NCBI GenBank assembly: GCA_900314685.1
Contig: OMWE01000008.1
Span: 1 to 64,000 of the forward strand
DNA from: an uncultured Actinomycetes bacterium
GTDB lineage: Bacteria; Actinomycetota; Coriobacteriia; Coriobacteriales; Atopobiaceae
Direction of reading: 5' to 3'
Length of the DNA: 64,000 bases
Both the position numbers and the translations under genes were made by a program. The notes below the pieces were generated by a model. It had not been told where the DNA came from. It did not search any database and saw nothing but the letters and a program-made list of their open reading frames with translations. Positions 50,847 through 59,520 of the stretch are shown in pieces. Position 1 is the first letter of the stretch; every line of letters starts with the position of its first letter.

Positions 50847-52328
50847 CTACGCCGGCAACAGACCCGAGACGGCGGTGACGACGATGCCGAGCACCGTGAT
50901 GAGCAGGATGAACTTCCAGCACGTCCGCCACCACTGGCCAAAGCTGATCTTGGAGACCGAGAGGCCGGCGACGGTCATGCCCGCCGTGGGCGAGATGGAG
51001 TTGATCGTCTGGTTGGCCAGGCAGAGCGCGGTGACGGCCGCCTCGGGGTTCACGCCCATCAGCTGCGTGAGGGGCCCCAGGATGGGCATCGTGAGCGCGG
51101 CGAGGCCCGAGGAGCTGGGCACGAGCAGCGACAGCAGGCCCAGCACGATGTAGAGCAGGGTGGTGTAGATGGGCGCCGGGACGCCGGCGAGCAGGGTCGC
51201 CATAGCGTCGAGGATCGTGTCGATGATCATGCCGTTCTCGGCGATCACCAGGATGGAGCGGGCCAGGCCGATGATGACCGCGGCGTACGAGAAGTCGGCG
51301 AGGCCCTTCACGAACTCCTCGGCCATCTCGCGCTCGCTCAGGCCGCCCACGATGCCGCTCAGGACGCCCATGCCAAAGAAGACGGCCGAGATCTCGTCCA
51401 TGTACCAGCCCTGGGTGATGAGGCCCCACACGATCAGCGCCATGCCGGCGGCAAAGACGATCAGGACGCCGCGCTGGCGGGCGGTAAAGGGCATGGCGAC
51501 GCTGTCGTCCTGCACGGAGAACTCGACGCGCTTGGCCTTGTCGTCCTGGTAGGTGATGGAGGACGTGGGGTCGGCCTTGACCTTGCGGGCATAGCGCATG
51601 ACCCACACGACGGACAGCGCGGTAAAGACAATCCAGGTCACGAACCGCAGCCACAGCTGGGGGTTGCCCTCGATGCCCACGATACCCTGGGCGATCAGCA
51701 CGTTGAAGGGGTTGAGCGTCGAGGCGATGTAACCGATGTTGGGACCCATGAAGCAGATGAGAAAGGCGGTCATGGAGTCATATCCCAGCGTCATCATGAT
51801 GGGGATGATGATCGCGTAGAAGGGCAGGGCCTCCTCGGACATGCCAAAGGTGGTGCCGCAGATGGACAGCAGGGTCATCATGATGGGTATGATGAGGTAG
51901 TCCCTGTGGCGGAGCTTGCCGATCACGTGGCTCATGCCGGCGTTGATCGCGTTGGTCTTGGTGATGATGGCAAAGGAGCCGCCGATCAGCAGGACGAACG
52001 CCACGACGTCGGCCGCCGCCTGGATGCCCTGCGTGGGGGCCATCAGCAGCTGCTGGACATTGGTGCGCAGGTCGACGGTCTCGCCCGTCTCCGGGTCCGT
52101 GTACACCTTGTCCCGCGGCGTGTAGGTGCCGGCGACCGCGACCTCCTTCTCGCCTGCCGCGGTCTGCACGACCTGCCGCTCGTACTGGCCCGAGGGCACG
52201 ATCCACGTGAGCACGGCAAAGACGACCATCAGCAAAAAGATGATCGTGTAGACGTGCGGCAGCTGGAATTTCTTCTTCTTGGGCGCGCCTTTCCCTTCGG
52301 TGCGCAGGCCTTTCTCGCCCTCCGCCAT
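50847..52328 (-). CDS. YfcC/DcuC-type carboxylate or amino-acid transporter
   Basis: 493 aa with about twelve membrane segments. Starts after a basic cytoplasmic tail; PHVYTIIFLLMVVFAVLTWIVPSGQYER is the YfcC family opening, and GTTFGMSEEALPFYAI and LLVPSSSGLAALTMPIL are its conserved loops. A 55-residue external loop follows helix 1. YfcC proteins are thought to move carboxylates, arginine/ornithine or peptides. AGAGGAG before the ATG; operator 37 bp upstream. In this setting it may import the glycated substrate or export a product. Confidence 0.9.
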   Translation of the reverse strand: MAEGEKGLRTEGKGAPKKKKFQLPHVYTIIFLLMVVFAVLTWIVPSGQYERQVVQTAAGEKEVAVAGTYTPRDKVYTDPETGETVDLRTNVQQLLMAPTQGIQAAADVVAFVLLIGGSFAIITKTNAINAGMSHVIGKLRHRDYLIIPIMMTLLSICGTTFGMSEEALPFYAIIIPIMMTLGYDSMTAFLICFMGPNIGYIASTLNPFNVLIAQGIVGIEGNPQLWLRFVTWIVFTALSVVWVMRYARKVKADPTSSITYQDDKAKRVEFSVQDDSVAMPFTARQRGVLIVFAAGMALIVWGLITQGWYMDEISAVFFGMGVLSGIVGGLSEREMAEEFVKGLADFSYAAVIIGLARSILVIAENGMIIDTILDAMATLLAGVPAPIYTTLLYIVLGLLSLLVPSSSGLAALTMPILGPLTQLMGVNPEAAVTALCLANQTINSISPTAGMTVAGLSVSKISFGQWWRTCWKFILLITVLGIVVTAVSGLLPA

Positions 52329-52364
52329 GGCGGCTCCTCTCGCTCGTTCGTGCTTCTTTGTATT

Positions 52365-52378
52365 ACGTCATATAACGT
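52365..52378. promoter_or_regulatory. ACGT-N6-ACGT operator, site 2 (yfcC)
   Basis: On the - strand ACGTTATATGACGT, the same 14-mer as site 1, ending 37 bp before the yfcC start codon. Flanks are AT-rich and partly symmetric. Confidence 0.65.
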
Positions 52379-52502
52379 TATATCTCATCATACCGACTTT
52401 GTGAAGAGCGATTTGCGGAGAGGGCGATATCGGGATTCGAGGCGGCGCGACGAAGCAGCGCGACGAAGCAGCGCGACGAAGCAGCGCAATCGCCGCTCCA
52501 GG

Positions 52503-52625
52503 AAAAGTACGCAAAGCAAAATAAAGAAAACGCAGACGTGCGCGTTAGTTCCCCCCTGCAACGCGCACGTCTGCGTCTTCTTTTCAGGCGACTGCGCTTT
52601 CTTTTCAGGCGGCTGCGTATTAATT
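52503..52625. repeat. Long imperfect palindrome, family A copy 3
   Basis: Left arm about 52504-52546 (GTACGCAAAGC, AACGCAGACGTGCGCGTT), right arm about 52560-52619 (AACGCGCACGTCTGCGTC), with an extra partial unit. Matches the palindromes at 17,018 and 31,659, including compensating changes (AGAAGT to AGACGT). Confidence 0.8.
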
Positions 52626-52683
52626 GCCGCGTCGTACGCCCCTGCCGGGAGCGCGCGTGCCATACGCGGGACCGAGCAAGACC

Positions 52684-52745
52684 CAGGGCTATGGGACCGG
52701 GATGGGGCTATGGGATCGAGACAGGACTATGGGCCGAGATGGGGA
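52684..52745. repeat. Three 18-19 bp tandem repeats (CTATGGGACCGGGAT type)
   Basis: Imperfect copies GGGCTATGGGACCGGGAT, GGGCTATGGGATCGAGAC and GGACTATGGGCCGAGAT lie at the end of the GntR gene. Confidence 0.75.
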
Positions 52746-52747
52746 GC

Positions 52748-53476
52748 CTAGATGTTGAAGACGTACAGGCTGCCCACGATGTACTGCTTGCCGATCATCA
52801 TCGGCGCGCCGTCCTGGTCGGTGAAGTCGATGTGCTCGTAAAAGAGCGGCTCGCCCAGGGGGACGCCGAGCGGGGCCGACAGCTCGGACGTGGCGCGCAC
52901 GATCTCGAGCGTGCAGGCGTCGTCGCCATTGGGCCGCCTGCCCGTGTGCCGCTCGACCACGTCGAAGATCGACACGTCCTCGAGGTCCTCGTCCAGCAAA
53001 AAGCCGAACCCCTCCGCGGGGAAGAAATTGTTCTCGAGCATGATGGGGATGCCGTCGACGGTGCGCAGACGCCGCACGTGGATGAGCCGGGCACCCTCCC
53101 CCAGGCCGAGGAACTCGCGCTCCTCCGTCCAGGCCTCGGTCAGCTCGCGGCCCAGCAGCCGGGCGCCGGGCTTGCGGCCGGCCTCCCTGCACGTGTCGGT
53201 GAAGCTCTGCGTCGAGCTGTCCTGATGCAGCTTGCGCATGAGCTTGGGGCGCGAGACAAAGGTGCCCTTGCCCTGGCGCTTGGTGAGGTAGCCGTCGTCC
53301 GAGAGCTCCTTCACGGCGCGGCGCACCGTGATGCGGCTCACCCCGTAGATCTCCGACAGCTCCGCCTCGGACGGTATGCGGTCGCCCTCCGCGTACGTGC
53401 CCCGATGGATGTCATCCCTAATGTGATCCATCACCTGCTGGTACAGCGGGGTGAGCGATCCGTCCTGCAGCTTCAT
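52748..53476 (-). CDS. GntR/HutC-family regulator with UTRA domain
   Basis: 242 aa. N-terminal winged helix LYQQVMDHIRDDIHRGTYAEGDRIPSEAELSEIYGVSRITVRRAVKELSDDGYLTKRQGKGTFVSRPK in outline, then a UTRA ligand domain (LGLGEGARLIHVRRLRTVDGIPIMLENNFFPA, SELSAPLGVPLGEPLFYEHIDF). This is the FrlR type of E. coli. Start at ATG 53476 with GGAGGG 6 nt upstream. Divergent from btpA, with the third ACGT-N6-ACGT site between, and the best candidate for binding all four sites. Confidence 0.93.
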   Translation of the reverse strand: MKLQDGSLTPLYQQVMDHIRDDIHRGTYAEGDRIPSEAELSEIYGVSRITVRRAVKELSDDGYLTKRQGKGTFVSRPKLMRKLHQDSSTQSFTDTCREAGRKPGARLLGRELTEAWTEEREFLGLGEGARLIHVRRLRTVDGIPIMLENNFFPAEGFGFLLDEDLEDVSIFDVVERHTGRRPNGDDACTLEIVRATSELSAPLGVPLGEPLFYEHIDFTDQDGAPMMIGKQYIVGSLYVFNI

Positions 53477-53709
53477 GGGCTTCCCTCCGGGCATGCGGCG
53501 CAACTTGTCCAATGAAACAAGTTTAATCAATTCCTGTTGCGACCAAGGAAGAAAAGCCACACATCGTTACCTTTCGAAAACCGTGACCCCCGTCGTCTGA
53601 GAGCCGCGACTCCCCCGTGGGGAAAGCACGGATCCCTATCGTGTGAGAAGCCGCGGTTGCCCCTGCCGCCCGATTTCAGCATTGCACCGCTCTTCTTCAT
53701 CGTTATAGT

Positions 53710-53723
53710 ACGTATTATGACGT
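53710..53723. promoter_or_regulatory. ACGT-N6-ACGT operator, site 3 (gntR/btpA divergent region)
   Basis: ACGTATTATGACGT, 72 bp before the btpA start and 234 bp before gntR. Confidence 0.65.
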
Positions 53724-53795
53724 GTTATAAGATGCAATGCGCTGAGTCGCCTGCCTACGCGTACGGCAGACGGGCCACGAGACACAGGAGGACCC

Positions 53796-54608
53796 ATGAC
53801 GTTCATGAAAGATCTCTTCGGCACGGAGCGGCCCATTATCGGACTCATGCACCTCAAGCCCCTGCCGGGCGACCCCTATTACGACGCCGGCGGCGGGCTG
53901 GAGGGCATCGTCGACGCCGCGCGCGCCGACCTCGCGGCGCTGCAGGACGGCGGCGTCGACGCGGTCCTCTTCACCAACGAGTTCAGCGTCCCCTATCAGC
54001 AGCAGGTCTCCCCCGTCGTGACGTCCTCCATGGCGTACGTCGTGGGCCGGCTCCGCGGCGAGATCCGCGTGCCGTACGGCTGCGAGGCCATCTACGACGG
54101 CGACGCGACGATCGACCTGTGCGCGGCGACCGGCGCCCAGTTCACCCGGTGCCTCTTCACCGACGCCTGGGCGGGCGACCTGGGCATCGTCGACCGCGAC
54201 GTGGCGGCGACCATGCGGCACAAATACGCCCTCAGGCTCGACGACCTCAAGCTCTTTTACTTCATCACCAGCGAAGACGACCATGACCTCGCCGGCCGCA
54301 CGGTGGAGGAGCGCATGCACTCGCTCGTCTTTGAGTGCCATCCCGACGCCTTTGTAGTCGGCGGCACCGGCCCGGGCGTCGCCCCGGACGCGCGGGAGTT
54401 CCGCCGCCTCGCGGAGCGCTCGGGCGACGTGCCCGTGGTCGCGGGCACGGGCTGCCGGCCGGACACCGTGGCCGACATCCTCTCCTGTGCGCACGGCGCC
54501 TTCGTCGGCACCGCGTTCAAGCGCGACGGCATCATCTACAACCCCGTCGACCAGGCGCGCGTCGCGCACTTCATGGAGGTCGCCAGGGCTGCCCGGGGTG
54601 ACAAGTGA
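53796..54608 (+). CDS. BtpA/SgcQ-family TIM-barrel protein
   Basis: 270 aa. PIIGLMHLKPLPGDPYYD is the family signature, with DAVLFTNEFSVPY, YGCEAIYDGDATID and PVVAGTGCRPDTVADI for the barrel and phosphate loop, and GAFVGTAFKRDG. SgcQ/BtpA proteins occur in sugar clusters with kinases, but their reaction is not established; they resemble aldolase-like or nucleoside-processing barrels. GGAGG before the ATG. Its stop overlaps the kinase start (TGATG). Confidence 0.88.
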   Translation: MTFMKDLFGTERPIIGLMHLKPLPGDPYYDAGGGLEGIVDAARADLAALQDGGVDAVLFTNEFSVPYQQQVSPVVTSSMAYVVGRLRGEIRVPYGCEAIYDGDATIDLCAATGAQFTRCLFTDAWAGDLGIVDRDVAATMRHKYALRLDDLKLFYFITSEDDHDLAGRTVEERMHSLVFECHPDAFVVGGTGPGVAPDAREFRRLAERSGDVPVVAGTGCRPDTVADILSCAHGAFVGTAFKRDGIIYNPVDQARVAHFMEVARAARGDK

Positions 54609-56200
54609 TGACGGCGGGCAGCAGGGCAACAGGCACCAGGGCGACAGGCACCCGCTCGCAGGCGGGCGACGGGCGGCGCTACTACCTCGGCATCGACATC
54701 GGCACCGGTCAGAGCAAGGCAGCCCTAGTAGACGAAACGTGCACGCCCGTCCGCGTCTGCTCGGTCGAGCACGATATCCAAAACCCCCGGCCGGGCTGGT
54801 ACCAGATGGACGCGGACGGCGTCTGGTGGGGCGATTTCTGCACGCTCTGCCAGCGGGTGATCACGGAGACCGGCATCGACCCCGCACAGACCGCCTGCGT
54901 GGGACTCTCGGCGCTCGGCTGCGACTGTGTGCCTGTGGATGCTGCCGGCCACGCCCTGGCACCCGCCGTCCTCTACGGCATCGACTCGCGGGCGTCCGCC
55001 CAGATCGCATGGCTCAAGGCGCGCTATGCCGGTCGCGAGACCGAGGTCTTTGGCCACGAGCTCTGCTCCAGCGACGTCGCGCCCAAAATCCGCTGGTTCA
55101 GGGACGAGATGCCCGAAGTGTGGGAGCGCGCCGACAAGTTTCTCACCGGCTCTTCCTACCTCTCGATGCGCCTCACGGGCCAGGTGACGATAGACCGCTA
55201 TCTGGCAGAGGACTGGATGCCGCTCTACGATTTTGGGGCCGACCGCATCGACGAGCGGGGCTGCGAGGGCATCTGCAGGCCCGACCAGCTCGCCCGCCTG
55301 GCGGCGGCGACCGACATCGCGGGCACCGTCACCGCGCGCGCCGCCGGTGAGACGGGGCTCGCCGCAGGCACGCCCGTGCTCGTGGGCACCGGGGACTCGG
55401 GGGCGGAGGCGATCTCCACGGGTGTCTTCCTGCCCGGCGACATCATGGTGCAGATGGGTTCCACCTGCTACTTCATCTATCTCAGCGACCACCGGGTCAG
55501 AGAGGACCGCTTCTGGCCGGGGACCTTTATCATCCCGGACACCTGGGCGCTCTGCGCGGGCACCAACACCGCGGGGACCCTGACCAGGTGGATGCGCGAC
55601 GAGCTCTACCCCGACGCGGTCGCCGCGCAGGAGCAGGGCGGGCCCGACGCCTTTGCCGTCATGGCCGCGGACGCCGCGAGCGTGCCGCCCGGGGCCGGCG
55701 GGCTCATCTGCCTGCCCTATTTTGCCGGCGAGCGCACCCCGCTCAACGACCCGCTCGCGCGCGGCACGTTCTTTGGCCTGCTCACCAACCACACGCGCGC
55801 CCACATGACACGCGCCGCCATCGAGGGCATCGCGTGCACGATCGCGCAGCATTTCGAGGTGCTCGCGGAGGACGGGCTCGCGGTCAACAAGATCATGTGC
55901 ACCGGCGGCGGCACAAAGAACGAGGTCTGGCTCCAGGCCGTCGCCGACATGCTCGAGCGCCCCGTGTACACCACGGACATCACCGTCGGGGCGGCCTACG
56001 GCGACGCGCTCATGGCGGCCGTCGGCTGCGGCGACTACCGGAGCTGGAACGACCTCGCGCAGGTCGTACAACCGAGTCGCACGGTCGAGCCCCGCCCCGA
56101 GACCTATCCCGTCTACCGCAAGCTGCGCCGCCAGTTCAAGGCCCTCTACGAGGCGACCAAGGACATCGCCCACGAGCTGGACGCACCTGCGGCGCAGTAG
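54608..56200 (+). CDS. FGGY-family carbohydrate kinase
   Basis: 530 aa. N-domain YYLGIDIGTGQSKAALVDE and the C-domain ATP site VNKIMCTGGGTKNEVWLQAVADML are intact, as is VLVGTGDSGAEAIS with catalytic Asp. FGGY kinases act on pentuloses, polyols or erythritol; the substrate is not fixed by what I can see. The first 25 residues are Thr/Gly/Arg-rich. ATG 54608 overlaps the btpA stop, so the two are coupled and should share regulation from site 3. Confidence 0.92.
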   Translation: MTAGSRATGTRATGTRSQAGDGRRYYLGIDIGTGQSKAALVDETCTPVRVCSVEHDIQNPRPGWYQMDADGVWWGDFCTLCQRVITETGIDPAQTACVGLSALGCDCVPVDAAGHALAPAVLYGIDSRASAQIAWLKARYAGRETEVFGHELCSSDVAPKIRWFRDEMPEVWERADKFLTGSSYLSMRLTGQVTIDRYLAEDWMPLYDFGADRIDERGCEGICRPDQLARLAAATDIAGTVTARAAGETGLAAGTPVLVGTGDSGAEAISTGVFLPGDIMVQMGSTCYFIYLSDHRVREDRFWPGTFIIPDTWALCAGTNTAGTLTRWMRDELYPDAVAAQEQGGPDAFAVMAADAASVPPGAGGLICLPYFAGERTPLNDPLARGTFFGLLTNHTRAHMTRAAIEGIACTIAQHFEVLAEDGLAVNKIMCTGGGTKNEVWLQAVADMLERPVYTTDITVGAAYGDALMAAVGCGDYRSWNDLAQVVQPSRTVEPRPETYPVYRKLRRQFKALYEATKDIAHELDAPAAQ

Positions 56201-56230
56201 GCTCTCTGGGGCGCACTAAGCTCTCCTCGG

Positions 56231-56375
56231 CCTGACGAAGGGGAGGGTCCGTCCCGCCTCGGCCTCACGGGCTTCGCGTCCGATAGTCGGCCGAGGCAAG
56301 ACGGACCCTCCCCTTCTGTCTGCATCGGGGGGGTGCTGCACCAGGCTCTGCTTGCAGGTGGGTTGTACTTGTTAC
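56231..56375. repeat. About 145-bp hairpin repeat, copy 2
   Basis: Arms at about 56237-56257 and 56295-56315 with core GAAGGGGAGGGTCCGTC; same loop and tail as at 46,115, with scattered base changes. Lies between convergent genes. Confidence 0.85.
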
Positions 56376-56389
56376 CTGCAGCTACGGTG

Positions 56390-58114
56390 CTAGCGGCGGC
56401 GGTTCTTGCGGCCCTTGCGGAGGATGGAGCCGACGATCCACAGGCCCAGGATCACGGCGAGGAAGTAGCCGACGAAACCGATCACGGGCACGCCGAAGAT
56501 GACGGGTTTGATGCGCGCGTAGTACACGACCGACGAACCGATGAAGAGGCCCGCGACGACGATGCTCATCGACAGGCGGTCGGCGGCGTTGGAGAGGCCG
56601 CGCATCGCGTCGTTGATGCCGGTGAGGTCCAGCTGCGTGCGGATCTGCCCGCGCGTGAGCATGCGGGAGAGCGTCGGCAGGTCCCTTGCGGCGCGCAGCA
56701 GCGCATGGCTGGCCTCGTAGGACTCGCGGAGATAACGCTTGCCTTCGCGCTTGATCTCCTCATCTATCTGCATGTTGGCCCGGACATGCTGGCGGATGAT
56801 GTCCACAATGGAGACGCCGGGCAAAAACTCGTCCACCACGCCCTCGAGCGTCACGAGGGAGCGCGCCAGCATCGTCACCGTGCCCGGCAGCTCGATACCG
56901 TTCTTGCGCGCCATCGACACCAGCGAATTGAAGAAGCTCCCGAGGTCCAGCTCCTCCAGCTCCGCCTCGCCGTACTCGGCGATGATCTCGTCGAGGTCGG
57001 CGAGCAGGTGCGCGTGGTCCACGTCCGACACGTCGGAGATCGAGAAGCGCAGCAGCCCCTCCTTGAGCCTCACGGAGTCGCGCATCCCGACCGCGAGCAC
57101 CATCTCGCGCAGCGCGGCGCGGTCGTGCGCGGACAGGCGGCCCATCATGCCCAGGTCCAGGTACACGATCTTGCCGTCGCGGATCAGGATGTTGCCGGGA
57201 TGCGGGTCCGCGTGGAAGAAACCGTCGTCCAGCATCTGCTTGGTGTAGTTGTCGACGAGCTTGGTGCCGATCTCGGTCAGGTCGTAGCCGCCCTTCACGA
57301 GCTCGGCCGTCCGGTCGATGGGGATGCCCTTCACGTAGTCCATCACGACCACATGGCGCGTGCACCAGCGGGGGTAGATCTTGGGGCAGTCGATGAAGGC
57401 TACGTCGGCGTTGTTGTGGCGGAACTCCTGGAGGTTCTTGGCCTCCACGAGGAAGTCCGTCTCCTCGCGGAAGGACTGCCAGAGCTCGTCCACGACCGAC
57501 GTGAAGTCGATGAACTGGTCGTCGCCCAGGAACCGGTCGGCGCGGCGCGCCAGCGAGCGCATGATCGAGATATCCTGCGCCATGATCTCCTGCACGTGGG
57601 GGCGCTGAATCTTGATGGCCACCAGCTCACCCGAGATCAGGCGGGCCTTGTGCACCTGCGCGACCGACGCCGATCCGAGCGGCACGTCGTCGATCGCGTC
57701 GAAGATGTCCTCTATGGGCTGGGTGTACTCGTCGCGCAACGCCTGGAGCATGGTCTCGCGGTCCATCGGCTCGACTTCGGTGCGCAGCTTCTTGAGCTCG
57801 TCGCAGAAGCTCTCGGGCAGAATCTCGGACCGCATGGAGAGTATCTGGCCGGCCTTCACAAAGGTCGGGCCCAGCTCCTCCAGCAGCTGGCGCAGCGACT
57901 GCGGGGTGAGCCCGTGCAGGACGTCGTACTTCTGCGCGATCTCAAAGATCTCGCGAAGACGTGCCGCCTTGCTCGAGCGCGTAATCTGATAGCGATCCTC
58001 GACGGTATTCCTACCGCCGAGGATGCCTATGGTCTGCGTCGGCCCCTCGTCCTTTGGGAGCTCGTCGGATGCTCCGCCCAGCTCGTCTTTGGGGTCAAAC
58101 TCTGGATCTGCCAC
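56390..58114 (-). CDS. UbiB/AarF (ABC1) atypical kinase
   Basis: 574 aa. ABC1 motifs: LGPTFVKAGQILSMRSE (KxGQ), PLGSASVAQVHKARL (Ala-rich loop), VAIKIQRPHV, FFHADPHPGNIL (catalytic) and YLDLGMMGRL (metal Asp-Leu-Gly). Two membrane helices near the C-terminus. In quinone-less or menaquinone bacteria its ATPase role in lipid or isoprenoid handling is unclear. GTG start with GAGG upstream. Followed upstream in transcription by a phasin-like gene. Confidence 0.95.
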   Translation of the reverse strand: MADPEFDPKDELGGASDELPKDEGPTQTIGILGGRNTVEDRYQITRSSKAARLREIFEIAQKYDVLHGLTPQSLRQLLEELGPTFVKAGQILSMRSEILPESFCDELKKLRTEVEPMDRETMLQALRDEYTQPIEDIFDAIDDVPLGSASVAQVHKARLISGELVAIKIQRPHVQEIMAQDISIMRSLARRADRFLGDDQFIDFTSVVDELWQSFREETDFLVEAKNLQEFRHNNADVAFIDCPKIYPRWCTRHVVVMDYVKGIPIDRTAELVKGGYDLTEIGTKLVDNYTKQMLDDGFFHADPHPGNILIRDGKIVYLDLGMMGRLSAHDRAALREMVLAVGMRDSVRLKEGLLRFSISDVSDVDHAHLLADLDEIIAEYGEAELEELDLGSFFNSLVSMARKNGIELPGTVTMLARSLVTLEGVVDEFLPGVSIVDIIRQHVRANMQIDEEIKREGKRYLRESYEASHALLRAARDLPTLSRMLTRGQIRTQLDLTGINDAMRGLSNAADRLSMSIVVAGLFIGSSVVYYARIKPVIFGVPVIGFVGYFLAVILGLWIVGSILRKGRKNRRR

Positions 58115-58157
58115 GAGTGATATGCCTCAGGGATACCGGGGGATGCCCGGGGTCTGT

Positions 58158-58541
58158 TTACTCGGCGTCGTCCTTGGGCTCGTCGGCCGCCTCGGGCTCG
58201 ACGTCCTCGGCCTCCTCGACGGGCTCGGCTTCGACCTCCACGGGCTCGGCGTTGAGGTCGTCCTTGATCTGGGAGACCTTGGCCGCGTACGCCTCGCGCT
58301 CCTCGGGGGTCATCACACGCATGCGACCGCGCAGGATGGAGGCCTCGGTGTCGCTGCTGACCGAGCTGGCCTTGTGCTTGAGCTCCTCGTTGAGGGCCTT
58401 GCCCTGCTCGACGGTGATCTCGCCCTTCTTGACCAGGTCGTCGATCAGCTGGGACGACTTCTCGGCGCTCATGGCCACGGCGCCCACGCCGGCCAGGAAG
58501 ACCTTGCGCGCGGTATCGCTCATATCATCGATAAAGCTCAT
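58158..58541 (-). CDS. Phasin-like helical protein
   Basis: 127 aa. FIDDMSDTARKVFLAGVGAVAMSAEKSSQLIDDLVKKGEIT is the opening of PhaF/PhaI-type poly-granule proteins; a helical middle follows and the last 35 residues are nearly all acidic (VEVEAEPVEEAEDVEPE). AAGGGG before the ATG. Its 43-bp distance to the UbiB gene suggests one operon. A structural or membrane-associated role is likely; no polyester genes are seen here. Confidence 0.82.
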   Translation of the reverse strand: MSFIDDMSDTARKVFLAGVGAVAMSAEKSSQLIDDLVKKGEITVEQGKALNEELKHKASSVSSDTEASILRGRMRVMTPEEREAYAAKVSQIKDDLNAEPVEVEAEPVEEAEDVEPEAADEPKDDAE

Positions 58542-58729
58542 GCTGTACCCCTTCTCTCGTATGGGGGCGCCACCCGCGCCCGTACGCCCAGATATACCCA
58601 TCCTAGCGGGTCTTGTTGCGCAAAAAACGGGCCATCGGTAAACGAGGCGGCAGCCAGTGCGCGCTGCCGGTGAGGCAGCCGGCGCGCAGCTCAGGCAAGC
58701 GCGATCGGCCCAAGGTCCCGTGCGTGCGA

Positions 58730-59389
58730 TCAGGCCAAGAAGAACGCGCGCAGCTCCCCGACCGAGTGGACCACGGCGTCGGCGCCCGCCGCCTCGAGCT
58801 CGCCCGCAGGCGCGGTATCCCCGAAGTACACGCCGATGCCGGGCATGCCCGCCTCGTGCGCCGCCTCGATATCGAAGTGGCGGTCGCCCACCATCACGGC
58901 ATCGTCGGGCGTGAAGCCCGCCTCGCGCACGGCGGCGAGCACAGTATCGGCCTTGGACACCGCCGCATCGGTGTTCTTGCCGTATATGCAGGCGAAATCG
59001 TCGGCCATGCCCCCGTCGCTCACGCAGCGGCGCAGCAGCGGCGTGCGCTTGGACGAGGCCACGACCAGTGTGCGTCCGTCTTTCCTGAGGTCGGCCAAGA
59101 GCTCGGGCACGCCGGGGAAAGGCGGCCAGGCCTCGGCCCCGAGCGTGTTGTATATCTCGCGGTAGCGGCGCGTCACCTCGGCGGCGTCGGCCTCGGACAG
59201 GCCGTACACCTGCGAGAACGCCTGCGGGAAGGGAGGGCCCACCAGGCGGCTCAGGTCGCCGAGCTCGTCTGGGCGCATGCCAAAGCCGAGCAGGACGGTG
59301 CGCGCCGTCTCCACGATGGCGGGCAGGGTGTCGCCCAAGGTCCCGTCGAAATCCCACGCGATGCAGGGGCGATGTGCGATATCGGTCAT
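58730..59389 (-). CDS. HAD-superfamily phosphatase (Gph-like)
   Basis: 219 aa. Motif I AWDFDGTLGDTLP (both Asp present), motif II VVASSKR, motif III around Lys in VSKADTVLAAV, motif IV VMVGDRHFDIEAA. Pattern of phosphoglycolate phosphatase-like or general sugar-phosphate phosphatases. AGGAGG before the ATG. Confidence 0.93.
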   Translation of the reverse strand: MTDIAHRPCIAWDFDGTLGDTLPAIVETARTVLLGFGMRPDELGDLSRLVGPPFPQAFSQVYGLSEADAAEVTRRYREIYNTLGAEAWPPFPGVPELLADLRKDGRTLVVASSKRTPLLRRCVSDGGMADDFACIYGKNTDAAVSKADTVLAAVREAGFTPDDAVMVGDRHFDIEAAHEAGMPGIGVYFGDTAPAGELEAAGADAVVHSVGELRAFFLA

Positions 59390-59520
59390 GAGCGACCTCC
59401 TGAGCTGCGACGATAGAACCTATGGGCATCAGACTGCGCCAAGCGTACGTCATCCGCGGCACCGTCAAGACGTCTTTAGGCTACGATGATTTGGTTCGCA
59501 TCGCAATCGAGGGAGGCCCC

